A DNA stretch of 64,000 nt from Beverwykella pulmonaria (lineage: Eukaryota > Ascomycota > Dothideomycetes > Pleosporales > Melanommataceae), in NCBI GenBank assembly GCA_001599595.1, contig BCHH01000003.1, forward strand, positions 2,106,263-2,170,262, in the 5' to 3' direction. The notes under the pieces were generated by a model, which made no database searches, had not been told where the DNA came from, and was given only the letters and a program-made list of their open reading frames with translations. Position numbers and translations under genes: made by a program. Below, one piece after another: positions 10,386-21,696 of this stretch (position 1 is the first letter of the stretch; every line of letters begins with the position of its first letter).

Positions 10386-13128
10386 AGCCTAGCATTTGAG
10401 CTTAGAAATCTACCTTCAAAATGTTGACTTTTTGGGTGTAAACAGACTAATGTCCTAGTACAGTACAGGAACGCGCAATTTATGTGTATGAATGCGCAAG
10501 ATGGTCCAAACCAATCAAAAGTGAATACTAAATCGGCTAGGCTAATCTATCCATCACGTCATCGCAGCCTATCATAGTCAATCACCACGAATGAGGACGA
10601 AATGGTAGAACGTCTTGAAAGTTTACTATATATTAAGTTACATATTCTCAATGTTGTTGGATGTATGGGCGATAACAACACTGGTCGAAAATTCGTGATA
10701 GCTACTCAGCTCATTAGCTCAGTGCGATCGTTACACGAAACAAACTTCTTGGCACTGCTCATTTTCATTCTTTTGTCATGATTGATAGGAATGTAATTGA
10801 AAATAACGTACCTAGTGACGCCATTCTTCGCCATTCGCAGGTAATCAAGAAAGCTGTCAGTTCTAGGTAGCCAACGCGTGCAGTGCACTAAAGACAACAT
10901 TAGAAGACAATGCTTGGTATTCACGTGGCCTCTGTTAGATTGGGTTATAATTTGGGGTGGTTGTGCTGGAATATGGTGCATTTTTCTACATTCGCATGTA
11001 TACAACACCTTCTGAGCTCTTAGGAATGAAACGCACCGCAATTGCCCCAGTTTACAGAGTTCCGTATAGGAAGAGCTAACTGATAATACGCAGTTGGTCT
11101 GTCCGAAAGAATTGCTAAAAAGGTGTCGTCCGACTCTTCCAACCATCGAATTACCGCGTATGGATCGACTAGGACGGTCACGGTTGATAGACCCACTACC
11201 ACTACCATCATTCCTACCAATACCACGGCCACCTGGCTACAATTAAAACAGCATTGAATCGGTTTGTATAACAAGCTCCGGATAGATTGAAGGAACAAAT
11301 AACCCGAGCTGTCATTGGACAGGTGATGCATGGGAGATACACGTAATTCATGCTAACTGACAAGAAACAGTAAATACAGATGTATAGAAAAAAGTGACGA
11401 CAGATCTAGGTAGACTTGCGAAGGCTCACATCAATTATTGCCCATTAACGGAGTTTGATAACTGCAACATATAGCTACTCTGATATTATCAACAACCTTT
11501 GAAGCTTTTTTCTGGACAATTGATTATAAGAGGAGTTCAAAGGGCAAGGAGATGAAAAGTGTTTAGGCTAACTAATTCTCATATTTTCGGGATCCAAGAT
11601 GTCGGCTACCTGTTCCAACCACCCCATAGCTGTCAAGACTGCCACCAGGAAGTAGAAGGCCCTAACTCTTATTTACCGATCCATTGGAAGCGCTAATAAT
11701 ACGGTAGCGCTAACTAAAGACGTCGAGAGCATTTCACACCACGTACGACAAAACTTGGAAAATTATTCAAGGCGGAGAGGCTATAGGCGGATGATACTAA
11801 CAGTCCATAGCTTGATTAGTGACATGATTCAAGCGGCTAACTATTTAAGTAGGGTGTGTTAGTCTAAATGAGGAGAAAAGAAGCAATGAAATAAATAGGA
11901 CCACGAAATAACTGACACGGGAATCGGGTATACATGGAGACCGTGGAATGTTGAAGTTTAGAGGAAATACAAGGGAAGTTACACTACCACAGCAATAGAT
12001 TTAAAAGAGAAACTGTATGTCAAAGAAAACTATCGCAGGTATAGAGACAAGGAACAGAGCGGGAAGGTTGCGTCTGACCGTCATAAGAGCCAGACTAGCA
12101 AACTATCTCCCTAATGCTCATATTAGAGCAACCTCCCACTTCCTAGAGCGATCTACTAACCACACATTTATTCCATCCACCAACCTCGCAATTGCATAAT
12201 GACAATCCCTGATTCGACTACAAACCCTTAACACACAACCCTTGGAACCCACGAAGCCATCGCACGCATGACAGAGCTCATACCCAGCCTCAAAGACACC
12301 GCAGTGAAAGCAAAGTCTATAGAGCAACTTTCATTTTGCGTCCTGCAGAATGTGGCTTTAGCGCTGACAGAAGAGGAACTCGCTGCTTTAGTTACGCCTC
12401 CAAGTAGTTGCGTGAGTCAAATGAACGTTGCAGCAGGGCACGTAAGAAGAGGTTGAATGAGAGGCGTACGGGATATTATGGTTTCAGACAGATGTGAGAG
12501 AGGAAGAAAATGCGAAATTTCGCTCCACTATCGTCACCACGCATATATTTTCAACACACATAATGTATATAGGAAGCTATTACTAATTAATGTTTATGAT
12601 GGGTGGTACTCTCAGTAATCTTTTTTGACTTAGGTCCCATAGTAGTAGCAAATTCAGTCACACTACTCCGTAAAATCATATTAAACATCCCTACTCATCA
12701 GACTAAGAATCGCCGCATTTAGTCCTAAAGGCTAAATGGCGTCTAGTACTGTCGTACTAAATTGCTTACTTACCATGCGCGACTTATAGCGCCTCGTCAG
12801 CAGGCCAACACTACATCTGGACTGGACACAGGTCACATTATTGATGATTCTGCCGATGAAGATCTCGCCCCTGAATAGATGAGGATGCTGATGCTGTGTT
12901 ATTCCGACCGAATGCTATGCAACATCACATGAGTGTGTCTTTCAGCTGGAGGCGGTGGTATGGTGAGTAATGATGACAACGTTCGTGTTGTCACGATTTT
13001 GGAAGAGTGATATTGTAAGCAAAAGAAGTATATAAACTCCTTGAATTACTAACTTTCACCTCCATCTCCTCACCAAGATCACCATATTCACCACACCCAC
13101 CAACCCAAACCACCACGCAACTTCCAAA
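10386..13128. other. Gene-poor stretch upstream of secreted protein
   Basis: No gene is recognised. Open frames at 10706-11146 and 11020-11331 (minus) and 12268-12456 (plus) show no family motif; one has a possible hydrophobic segment. The right end (about 13029-13128) is the promoter and CT/CA-rich leader of the next gene, with a TATATAAA box at 13029-13036. Confidence 0.45.
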
Positions 13129-13452
13129 ATGCACGCTCCGGCCGCCCTTACTCTGCTCCTCGCACCCCTCACCGTGCTCGGTGTCGGCATAAACTCCTTC
13201 AACGACCCCGCCTGCTCCGGCTTCCAAGAGCATTATAACCTCAATGCGAACTCCAAAGGCAATCTCGCCTCCACACGCCGCTCCTTCCAAATCACGCAAG
13301 AACAAGCAGGTTGCCACATGAAATTTTACACTGGTTTGAACCAGCAACCAAATGACGCGAGTACGATGAGCTTTACCACCGAGAGTAACGGATGGTGCTA
13401 TTGGGAGCCGGATGGGAGGCAGTTTCGGAGTTTCGGGTTTTACTGCCCGTAA
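13129..13452 (+). CDS. Small secreted cysteine protein
   Basis: An intronless gene of 107 aa. Residues 1-18 or so (MHAPAALTLLLAPLTVLG) are a clear signal peptide. The mature part has four cysteines at about residues 29, 62, 90 and 106, enough for two disulphides, and is rich in Asn, Ser, Gln and aromatic residues; the C-terminus is FGFYCP. A TATA box lies about 95 nt upstream, the leader is C-rich and the start context is CAAAATG, all supporting expression. The size and composition fit the broad class of small secreted proteins, some of which are effectors or antimicrobial. I recognise no specific family, so the function is open. Confidence 0.75.
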   Translation: MHAPAALTLLLAPLTVLGVGINSFNDPACSGFQEHYNLNANSKGNLASTRRSFQITQEQAGCHMKFYTGLNQQPNDASTMSFTTESNGWCYWEPDGRQFRSFGFYCP

Positions 13453-14407
13453 GGGAGAAAAGTGAGCTTAGAGAGGATAATGAGAAGGGAGCAATGGGAA
13501 GTGGAAGAGAAAATGAAATGGGGAGGGTGGAAGGGGAGACAAGCAATGGTTGAAACACCGTCTTGCGGTTAGACTTAATGAAATCGATAATGCAATGTCC
13601 ATACAACTCTCTTTCCATTCCATAATGCCTCGCATCCATACCATTATAAAAGATATTGGGAAAGCGGTCTGAAAGTACAAGAAATAGTGAAAGCCATTTA
13701 GAGACATGCGAAGCAAAGACAAACCCTGCGACAATGCCGTAGCAATCATCCTTGTCGCTTGACTTTACTTACAAGCGACATCCATTCCGGCCCCAAATCG
13801 TAATAGTCACTAATATCTGCCACATAATAATTTCCCCGATCATGACAAGTAGGGGGTTTAGCTGGGACGACACTTTGGACTTGACACAGAGCTCATACAC
13901 CTCGGTGTGGATTCGTCGGGTCACTTCTTTCATGGGTGGAGGAAGGAAGTACTGTAATTTCATCGCTTACTGGTAACTGTTCATTCTATAGCTAACATAC
14001 CAAGCGATACGACACTGGCCCTGCTACTCAAAGCTGCAAGCGGTCGCCGTGGTGCAGAATGCAGGCATCAGCAACGACATAAATTCGAGATATTCGAGAT
14101 GAGGAGTGTGCTTCAAAGCCTTCACGAATGCGGAGAAATCCGTAAAAGGGTGGATTTCATCAAGTTAAGACTGCGACGAGATAGACGATGAGGATGTTGA
14201 AAATCGCAGGGTGTTGTTGTCTTGTCCCAAGTAAAAAACACATTAACCGAAAGGGGGTAGTCTCGACAACCCCTGTCGATCCATGCTGCCCTGAAGATCT
14301 TCCAAAGATTTCATTTACCCCGCTTGCACCACCCATCGTGTCTACGTCTTGACTGTGTACGATACCACTGTATACACCCGGTAATTTATCAAAATTTATT
14401 TCTAGTA
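13453..14407. other. Intergenic, upstream of DUF1294 gene
   Basis: It contains the 3' flank of the secreted-protein gene and the promoter of the DUF1294 gene. Several short open frames on both strands (for example 13468-13749 minus) lack motifs. Nothing is called. Confidence 0.5.
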
Positions 14408-14803
14408 ATGCCACCTCGGCCGCGGCCGAAGCGTCACCGCCCCATCAGCGCCGCAACCGCAGCAGGTGCCTTCGCCCTGGTTCTCCCTGCTGTCAACCTT
14501 ATACGCCTTTTCGCGCGAGGTGGCTCCCGGCTGGCTATCGGATACATGTGTGCAATTAGCGGAGTTACATTCCTGTTCTACGGGTATGACAAGATGCAGG
14601 CTCGTAATCTAGAGTGGAGGGTTAAGGAGACGACGCTGCACACACTGGAGCTGCTGGGAGGCTGGCCTGGCGCATTGATCGGGCAGCATTTCTTCCAGCA
14701 CAAGACGAGGAAGACGGCGTTCCAGGTCCCCTTCTGGATGATTGTCATGGGGTGGCAGGTCGTGTGGTGGGCTGTGTGGACTGGAAGGGTCACGGTGCCT
14801 TGA
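14408..14803 (+). CDS. DUF1294 membrane protein
   Basis: An intronless 131-aa protein. The start at 14408 (MPPRPRPKRHRPIS) is preferred over an in-frame ATG at 14324, because the extra 28 residues do not resemble the family. A basic N-terminus is followed by hydrophobic segments near residues 15-33 and 42-58. The DUF1294 signature follows: YGYDKMQA, TLHTLELLGGWPGALIGQ and KTRKTAFQVPFW, with a final hydrophobic helix (MIVMGWQVVWWAVW). The family is found in bacteria and fungi as small multi-pass membrane proteins of unknown biochemical role. The length is normal for the family. Confidence 0.85.
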   Translation: MPPRPRPKRHRPISAATAAGAFALVLPAVNLIRLFARGGSRLAIGYMCAISGVTFLFYGYDKMQARNLEWRVKETTLHTLELLGGWPGALIGQHFFQHKTRKTAFQVPFWMIVMGWQVVWWAVWTGRVTVP

Positions 14804-15066
14804 TGTCTGCTCAGCGACTTGATATTACAGGTGTGAAACTTCTTGAATTGCCTAGGATTCGCTTCCCGATGTCGATTACCCAAACATGTTGGAATACAAA
14901 TGCGAGAACGCCGTCCGTCAAAGCAAAGAAACATACATGCCATCCTTCACGAACGCCAGCCCGTTTAATTCCTTCACTATTCGTACCATCGTGGAGACCC
15001 GTTCGAAGATGTGTGCCGAGAAGCCCTGCACCGCATCCCAGGCTTGCCCTGTAAAGAAGAAGATAC

Positions 15067-15425
15067 TCAGCGACCAGTGAAGGGAGAGGTCAAAGTGTCC
15101 GCAGCTTCACCGCTCATCTCGCCCAGAGGGTTGTTCAAAGCTCCTCCAACGGTATTGCCGAGCCCCTTCTTGAGCTGCTTGACGTCTTCTTGGTCGGTGG
15201 CAGGTATCTTGGAGATTTGGTCTAGGAGACGTGAGCAGCGGCTCATGTGCATGCAGGGGTTGAGTCACCTTTTGCCAAGTAGGACATCTTGTTCTCGCCC
15301 ATGGTCTTGAGGGCCTGTCTCTCCATTTTGCGCTTGAGTTCGGGCGGGATGCCGAATAGGTAAACGGCGAGTGAGAGAACGCCGATGATGCCAGCAAGCA
15401 CTGTCAATACTTGTGCGGTGGTCAT
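15067..15425 (-). CDS. Small one-TM fungal protein
   Basis: Two exons (15269-15425, then 15067-15221) separated by a 47-bp intron (GTGACT...TCCTAG) give 103 aa. Residues 4-25 or so (AQVLTVLAGIIGVLSLAVYLFG) form one transmembrane helix. They are followed by a charged amphipathic segment (PPELKRKMERQALKTMGENK) and a polar tail with GLGNTVGGALNNPLGEMSG. The design suggests a membrane-anchored protein with its C-terminus in the cytosol or an organelle matrix. I cannot name the family. The gene is divergent from the kinase gene, with about 740 bp between the starts. Confidence 0.7.
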
Positions 15426-16161
15426 GTTGGATGTGTTTGCAGGTAGTGTGGGTAGGTATTCTCTGGTGTGAAGGATTTGGAGTGTGAATGAGGATGGGTT
15501 GATAGCGCGGTGTAGAAGCCTCGTGGGCGAGTTTATGTATGCTCTGCCCTTCTGAGACTGGGCATGATGTCACCCATGGTCGCGAACCTGAACACAACCC
15601 CTGTCGCGCCTATCCGTTGCCTGCCATTCTTCTCTCCAGCTTCCCGCCCGCCAATCGCCCTTGGCAGATGTTCCGCATTGCGACCTCAGGCTCGCGGCTA
15701 GCCCTAGTGGTCGCGTGGGCGCAAGCAGACGATGCAGCCGCGCTGTCGAACACGCTTTCGCTTTTGATATGGGCTCCTGTCAGATTTCCGCTGCTGACGG
15801 GCCGCAGGAGCCAATCAGGCCCAACACAGCCCAGCACAAGGCGCACTCGAGGCAAGAAGGACCGCCCCCACCACAGCCGCACCACAGGAAACAACGAGCC
15901 TGGTCACCGAACGCCTCTGCAAGCTGAAGCTGGCCTCTTCTCCCACCTCTTCTCCCACCTACACCTGCCTGTCCTACATATCTGCTGTCCTCGCGCCTCG
16001 AGACGTTCTGCTCGCAGCACGACGAGATTGTTGGGTTTTCTTGTCTAGCAACCCCTCACCCCACCCCACCACACGCCAACGCCGCCTCCTAGGCAGCTCC
16101 CTTCCACCTACAGCCTGAAAGACAGCGCAGCATCGCGCAGGCTGATCCTCAAATCGCCATC
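15426..16161. other. Divergent promoter region
   Basis: It separates the minus-strand one-TM gene from the CaMK gene and should hold both promoters and the kinase 5' leader, which is C-rich near 16050-16160. A 169-codon open frame at 15539-16048 has no family features and is judged non-coding. Confidence 0.5.
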
Positions 16162-17668
16162 ATGAGCTGTGAGCCCTCCCAAACTCGGGCGGATGCATCC
16201 ATTGACTGACCCGCCTTGCGCTGCAGTCTCCAACATGATCAACAAGCTGCACGGTCAGCCCGACAGCTATGACAAAAAGTTCGCTCTTCTAATGCCGCTG
16301 CAGGCGATAGTAATGCTGAAAACAGCGATCGCAGATCACGATACCGCTTCGGAAAGACGCTGGGCGCCGGAACCTATGGCATCGTCCGGGAGGCTGACTG
16401 CCCCGAGGGCAAGGTCGCCGTCAAGATCATCCTCAAGAAGAACGTTCGCGGCAACGAGCAGATGGTGTACGACGAACTAGAGATGCTCCAGCGCATGAAG
16501 CACCCGCACATTGTCAAGTTCCACGACTGGTTCGAGTCGAGGGTAGAGCTGCTCTTCCCCTTGTCAAGTTATGTTATGAATGCTGAATTCTCCCAGGACA
16601 AGTACTACATTGTGACCCAATTGGCGACTGGCGGAGAGCTGTTTGACAGGATCTGTGAGAAGGGCAAGTTTACCGAGAAGGACGCCGCCGAGACCATTCG
16701 ACAAGTCCTAGACGCCGTCAACTACCTCCACAACAACAATGTTGTTCACAGAGGTAAGACATCACTGCAATCTGATCTTGTCCTTGTACTAACCATACCA
16801 TAGATCTCAAGCCAGAGAATCTTCTCTACCTCACGCCCGACCCCCACTCGTCCCTCGTGCTCGCCGACTTCGGCATCGCCAAAATGCTCGACTCTAAGAA
16901 CGAGGTCTTGACCACCATGGCCGGCTCGTTTGGATATGCTGCTCCTGAGGTTATGCTGAAGAAGGGCCACGGAAAGCCTGTTGATATGTGGTCAATGGGG
17001 GTTATTACCTACACGCTGTTGTGTGGGTACTCGCCCTTCCGATCGGAGAACCTTGCCGACCTGATTGAGGAATGCAAGAATGGCCGTGTGATTTTCCACG
17101 AGCGATACTGGAAAGACGTGAGCAAGGACGCCAAGGAGTTCATTAAGCAGCTGCTGCAACCTGACCCCAACAATAGGCCGACCAGCGAGGCAGGTTTTAC
17201 TTAATTCCCTTATGTAAGCAAAGCTAACTGTGTTAGAACGCTCTCAAGCACATCTGGCTCAGCGGCGAGACTGCTTCTGACCACAACTTGTTACCTGAGA
17301 TCCGCGCATATGTTGCTAAGGCGCGTCTGAAGCGCGGCATCGAGCTGGTCAGGCTGGCCAATCGCATCGAAGCTCTGAAGATGCAGGAGGACGAGGAAGA
17401 GGATGTTCCCGGAGACGCAGATATGCCTGCCAATGCGCGCGAGGCAGCGGGTGAGGCGCTAGCAGCACACAGCACCGATCGTGCTCTAACTACAGCAGAG
17501 AGTTCCAAGTCTGTGGGCACAGGCAAGGGCCCTGGACGTCTGAGCCGCATTGCCAAAGGGGCCATCTTCAGAGAGGTGGTTTTGGCAAAGGTTCGTGAAA
17601 TGAAGGAGGCAGAGGCACGGAAGGAGTTTGAGAAGGCGGCAGCTGAGCAGGCCAGCAAGAAGAGTTGA
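16162..17668 (+). CDS. Calcium/calmodulin-dependent protein kinase (fungal CaMKI type)
   Basis: Six coding exons (16162-16168, 16227-16278, 16335-16542, 16597-16753, 16804-17189, 17237-17668) give 413 aa. The kinase domain spans about residues 23-280: GAGTYG (30-35), catalytic HRD (140-142), DFG (163-165), the activation-loop segment [13 protein letters not shown], then [20 protein letters not shown]. It is followed by an autoinhibitory/calmodulin-binding-like basic helix ([20 protein letters not shown]) and a charged tail. It should phosphorylate Ser/Thr substrates in response to Ca2+/calmodulin. The N-terminus, [14 protein letters not shown], is as I recall it for fungal Cmk kinases. Oddities: the first coding exon is only 7 nt; intron 2 uses GTTCGC; and the last intron (17190-17236) fits only a GC-AG pair, which restores the family motif TSE-NALKH. 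Confidence 0.9.
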
Positions 17669-18123
17669 TTATGGTTTCGGCATGCTTGACGGCGCCATGG
17701 TCCTTTTTCTCCTATCGCATGCCTCTTCACTTCCTATTCGTAAATGAGGACTAGTTTATGTGCACCGGCTGTTGCTCTTTGGGATACCCTGGATGACACT
17801 TGCCAGGAGCGATTATATAGATATTTACTTTTTAAAATGCAGTGCACAATTGAACATGGACCCGGAAATCGGTATTACTTGTATGTTGATGTTATGCGTG
17901 CCATGGTAGTGAATGGTAAGAATGATATTATTCAGAGACGTTGAGGCTGCACGTGACTGTCTTGGCAAACGCCATCTCACGATTCCTCACAAGGGTAGAC
18001 GCGCTCTCAGTGTTGAGCTCAGGACCAACTTCGCACACAACTGCACCCACCACCACGCATCTATCGCCATCGACACACGCTATTACTTGATTACGCCAGC
18101 CACGCGACTGCGATTCGAGCGAA
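17669..18123. other. Intergenic, kinase 3' flank to RSC promoter
   Basis: This is a 3' flank followed by the promoter of the bromodomain gene. Open frames crossing into 18100-18500 are shadows of that gene's first exons and intron. Nothing else is seen. Confidence 0.55.
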
Positions 18124-20871
18124 ATGGAGAGCGCAGCGAAGCGCAAAGCCGCCAACGGTGCGGCGTCGCCAATGGACAGTCGCCCACCAAAGCGCCAGAA
18201 AATACCGGTACGTGTAGCTCTCTGCGGGTGCAGCAGCATTGTCGGCGGTGGCTCGGCGATGGGGGAGAGGTGTTGGCGGTGATGCGGTGTTGGCGCGAGG
18301 AGGGCTCCTGGACTGAACGTGGTTCGACCAGCAGCACTTCACCAGGCCGGGCCCCTTCCCGTCGCCGCAACACCATCTGCACCCCGCCGACGATGCATGC
18401 AAACACAGGAAGAAGATGTGTTCTTCTACACATGATTAGATTCGCTAACGCCATGACTTGCGCATGCAGGGCGACACAGATGCCGGCTCCGAGACGGTCG
18501 AAACGACGACGACCATGGGCTTGAAGTTCCTGGACAGTCTACGGGCAGCAAAGGATAAGACGTGAGTGCTCAAGCCCTCCTTCGCGCGCCCTCGCTACGC
18601 CTACCTGTTGCGCTTCCACTGACTGCGTGCAGCGGCCGGCCCATTGCAACGCACTTCCTCACGCTCCCCAGCAAGGTACGACCTCCGTGCGCTCCGCCGC
18701 GTAGACCCTGCTAACGATGCGCGCTCTAGAACGAGATACCCGAATACTACGATGTGATCAAACTTCCCGTAGCCATTGACACCATCGAGGTACACCCCGC
18801 CTTCCTAGACACCTCGTTTATTTTCACTCTGCATTCGAGCGACAAGTCTGCCCATGGTGTAGAGGACTAAATGCTAACTGGGGACTGCTAGGCCAAGCTG
18901 AATGATGGCGGATACACCTCACTCGCACAGGTCGAGAGCGATTGCAAACGTCTCGTCAACAATGCAAAGGCATACAACGACAAGAAGTCTCTCATATACG
19001 AAGACGCCGAGCGGCTCCGAAAGACGGCCTCCAATTGGATGGTCAAGCACAATCCCGCCTATCGAGATAGCAAATATGTCGCTCAAGCTACACCTATCCC
19101 TGGGGAGGAATCTGGTATTATTGTGAAGCCAACTCCTAGACCAGCTGCACGACCTACCCCAAGGTCGGCCCCACGGGCCAAAGCTACGACTCCAAAGCAA
19201 GCGACGCCTACACCAGATACGACGGCTGCTACCACCGAACGGCCACGGCGAGCAGCGGCTGCTCCTCAACTTGCGACGCCTGTCCCAGCTCCCGCACCTT
19301 CAAGATCTAGGAAGTCGGCTGCCACAGAACAGACGGATGATAGTCCAGACTTCACAGGCAAGACATTCCAGCAGGCGCAGGACCAGATCGTCCGGGAGAT
19401 GATTGAGTATCAGGACCCGGAAACGGAACTGCAAATATTTCAACCATTTGTCAACCTTCCCACTCGCGCCCTAAAAGACTATTACCAAGTCATCAAACAG
19501 CCCATGTCACTCTCCGCCGTGCAGAAGAGGGTACGGGGTGTTATAGGCCGCAATCCCCCGACCGGCCACACAGAGCTCAAGAGTTGGAACGCCTTTGAAG
19601 AAGACATGAGCCTGATTTGGACAAATGCACAGATATACAACGAAGACGGCAGTGACATCTACAATCTTTCAAACGAGCTTAAGGAGGTTTTCCAGAAGCG
19701 TCTCGCCGAGGCCAAATCCAAGGTCGAGGAGCCACCGCAACCGAAGCTCAAACTCAACATGTCCGCCGCACCGAAGCAGCAATTGAAGCTCAAGCTACGA
19801 CAGAGTCCTGGCTCGGATCCGAACACGCCCGCAGCGCGCAGCTCTGCCACGCCCAGCATCATCGTTGACAACGAAGCTCTCAGGCGGCAGCAGCGACACG
19901 TACAGGATAGTATGAACGGCACAAGAGCATCACGTCCATCGTCTTCTGGAAAGCAGCAAACTCCATCAGCATCCACCAATCCTTTCACTGGTTCGCGTGG
20001 GGGAGCTGCAACGATAGCTCCATCAACTGCTCCTCGAGCTGCTGCTGCGTCTCCCCCAGCTATGAATGGCATCAAACACGATGCACAATCCCCGGCGTTG
20101 AACACCATTAGACCTGCAAGTACTGCATCAGATAACCATAGTCAGAGAGCAACTTATCCACAACACACTCCGGTTCCCATCATGCCTCCACCAGTGGCTG
20201 CAGCCCGCACGTTGAGTGGGAGTCCTCATCCGAATGGACCAGTTGGTCAACAAACAGGGACGTATCCTCAGTACCATCCACCAAATTACTATGTACCTCC
20301 GGCAACGCCTCAATTCGCAGACTTTAGGCAAACACCATTGCGGAGTAAGTCTATTTTGCTGATACACGTCTGTGCTCTACTAATCATACCCGCAGGCATA
20401 AATGAGGCCCTTCTTCCCAAGATTGTTCTAAATACCCACCCAGCACTCAATCTTCCCAAACCCTTCACGGTAGACATTCTCGCGCACAAAGAGAAGACTG
20501 CCCATAGCGTTACATTGAACTTACCGCCGACTCACGCCTACCTTCAAATTATACCACACGTCCCAGTTGCACTCACGGGTCGGGCATGGCGTCTCTTCGT
20601 CCTCGTCAACGGCAAAACATCACACGAGGTTCAACGTGTGCCCGTCACTGCTGGTATTAACGGCTCGAGCTTCGGATCTGGCTATGAAGGCGGCAAGAAG
20701 AAGGGTGAGCCCGTCTATGAAGCGAAACTGATGCCGGGCGTCAATAGAATTGAGATCCACGTCATTGCGGAGAAGGACAGAAAGTCTAGCAAGCCAGAAC
20801 CTAAGGATCCGAAGGAGCAGGTCGATTTGGAGAAGTGCAATATCTTTGTAAATTTGATGAAGCCGTATTAA
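18124..20871 (+). CDS. Tandem-bromodomain RSC chromatin-remodelling subunit (Rsc4-like)
   Basis: Six exons (18124-18207, 18470-18561, 18633-18675, 18730-18789, 18892-20344, 20396-20871) give 735 aa. The N-terminus is basic (PPKRQKIP). Bromodomain 1 lies at about residues 40-145 (THFLTLPSKNEIPEYYDVIKLP, VNNAKAYN). Bromodomain 2 lies at about 255-370 (YYQVIKQPMSLSAV, WTNAQIYNEDGSDIYNLS). A long Pro/Ala/Thr/Ser linker leads to a conserved C-terminal beta-rich region (NTHPALNLPKPFTVDILAH to CNIFVNLMKPY). Two bromodomains without a BAH domain point to Rsc4, a subunit of the SWI/SNF-family RSC complex that reads acetylated histones. The last intron (20345-20395, GTAAGT...CGCAG) is 51 bp and stop-free, so retention would insert 17 residues without a frameshift. 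Confidence 0.88.
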
Positions 20872-21688
20872 GGGTACGAATATGAGTGGGCAGAGGTGTG
20901 TATTAACGGCGTGGAAAGTATGACGGAGCTTGTAGGATTGGCTGATCGTGGCGTTCTCGGTGTTTCGTCTGCTCGGGACTGGGACTGTGAAAGGATTCTG
21001 TGGAGCCAATTTTTTTTTTAAACCTTGTGCTGTCTGTTGCATCTATTTATATTACTTCGTGGGGATAAGTATCCCCTTTCATTACGAGAAGGCTAGGAGA
21101 ACAAGAAGCCTGAGCCTGTGGTGGAGGGGAAAAGTCTCTGTGTAGGTTTTACTTGCTTTACGTTTCTGTACAATTTGACGATGGGTAGGCTGGATATGAT
21201 ATGTACTAAGAGTAAAGAGAATCGAATGGGATGTATTGAACAGTTAAGTTTGCGTTATAACTTCTGCACCGGATGAGTTTGAGGTTTATGCATACCTTTC
21301 CTTCTGCGTCTGACTGCCTTGAACGCATTTTGGTTTGGGACTGTCAAGTAGTTAGTAGATCCTCCTTGGGTTTCCCCTACAATAACTATAGGCGCGTGGC
21401 TGTACAGCTAGCTTTACGATGTAAATCCCACTCGGGCTGTGCATGTCGGAACTAGCGGAAGGGAGTGGTTGTTATCAGCATACCCAAGTGTTGTTGGAGT
21501 TTCGCGAAATCCTTTGTGCACGTGTCTGAAGAAGCTGCTTTGGGAGCGATGTAGGACAGAAGCGTGTCGGTGCATTTGCCGACTTTGACGGCAGACGATA
21601 GCATAACCAAATCCAGCATAGCAAAGCAAAACTACTCTTAGCTTCTCTATTCATCCATTCATCCATGTTCACTGCTGCTCCAAATACA
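20872..21688. other. Intergenic, 3' flank of RSC gene
   Basis: A 3' flank with a T-run near 21010. Several short open frames on the minus strand (20620-21042, 21414-21708) have no motif. It ends at the 8-bp duplication flanking the hAT-type element. Confidence 0.5.
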
Positions 21689-21696
21689 ATGACAAC

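Noticed and set aside
10706..11331. Two overlapping minus-strand frames, one with a hydrophobic segment
   Set aside because: No family match, no clean splice linking them, and no start context; could be old coding DNA but unsupported.
12268..12456. Short frame with helical look (MTELIPSLKDTAVKAKSIEQ)
   Set aside because: Only 62 codons, no neighbours in frame with splice sites, no motif.
15539..16048. 169-codon frame before the kinase start
   Set aside because: No family motif and it lies in the divergent promoter and leader of the kinase.
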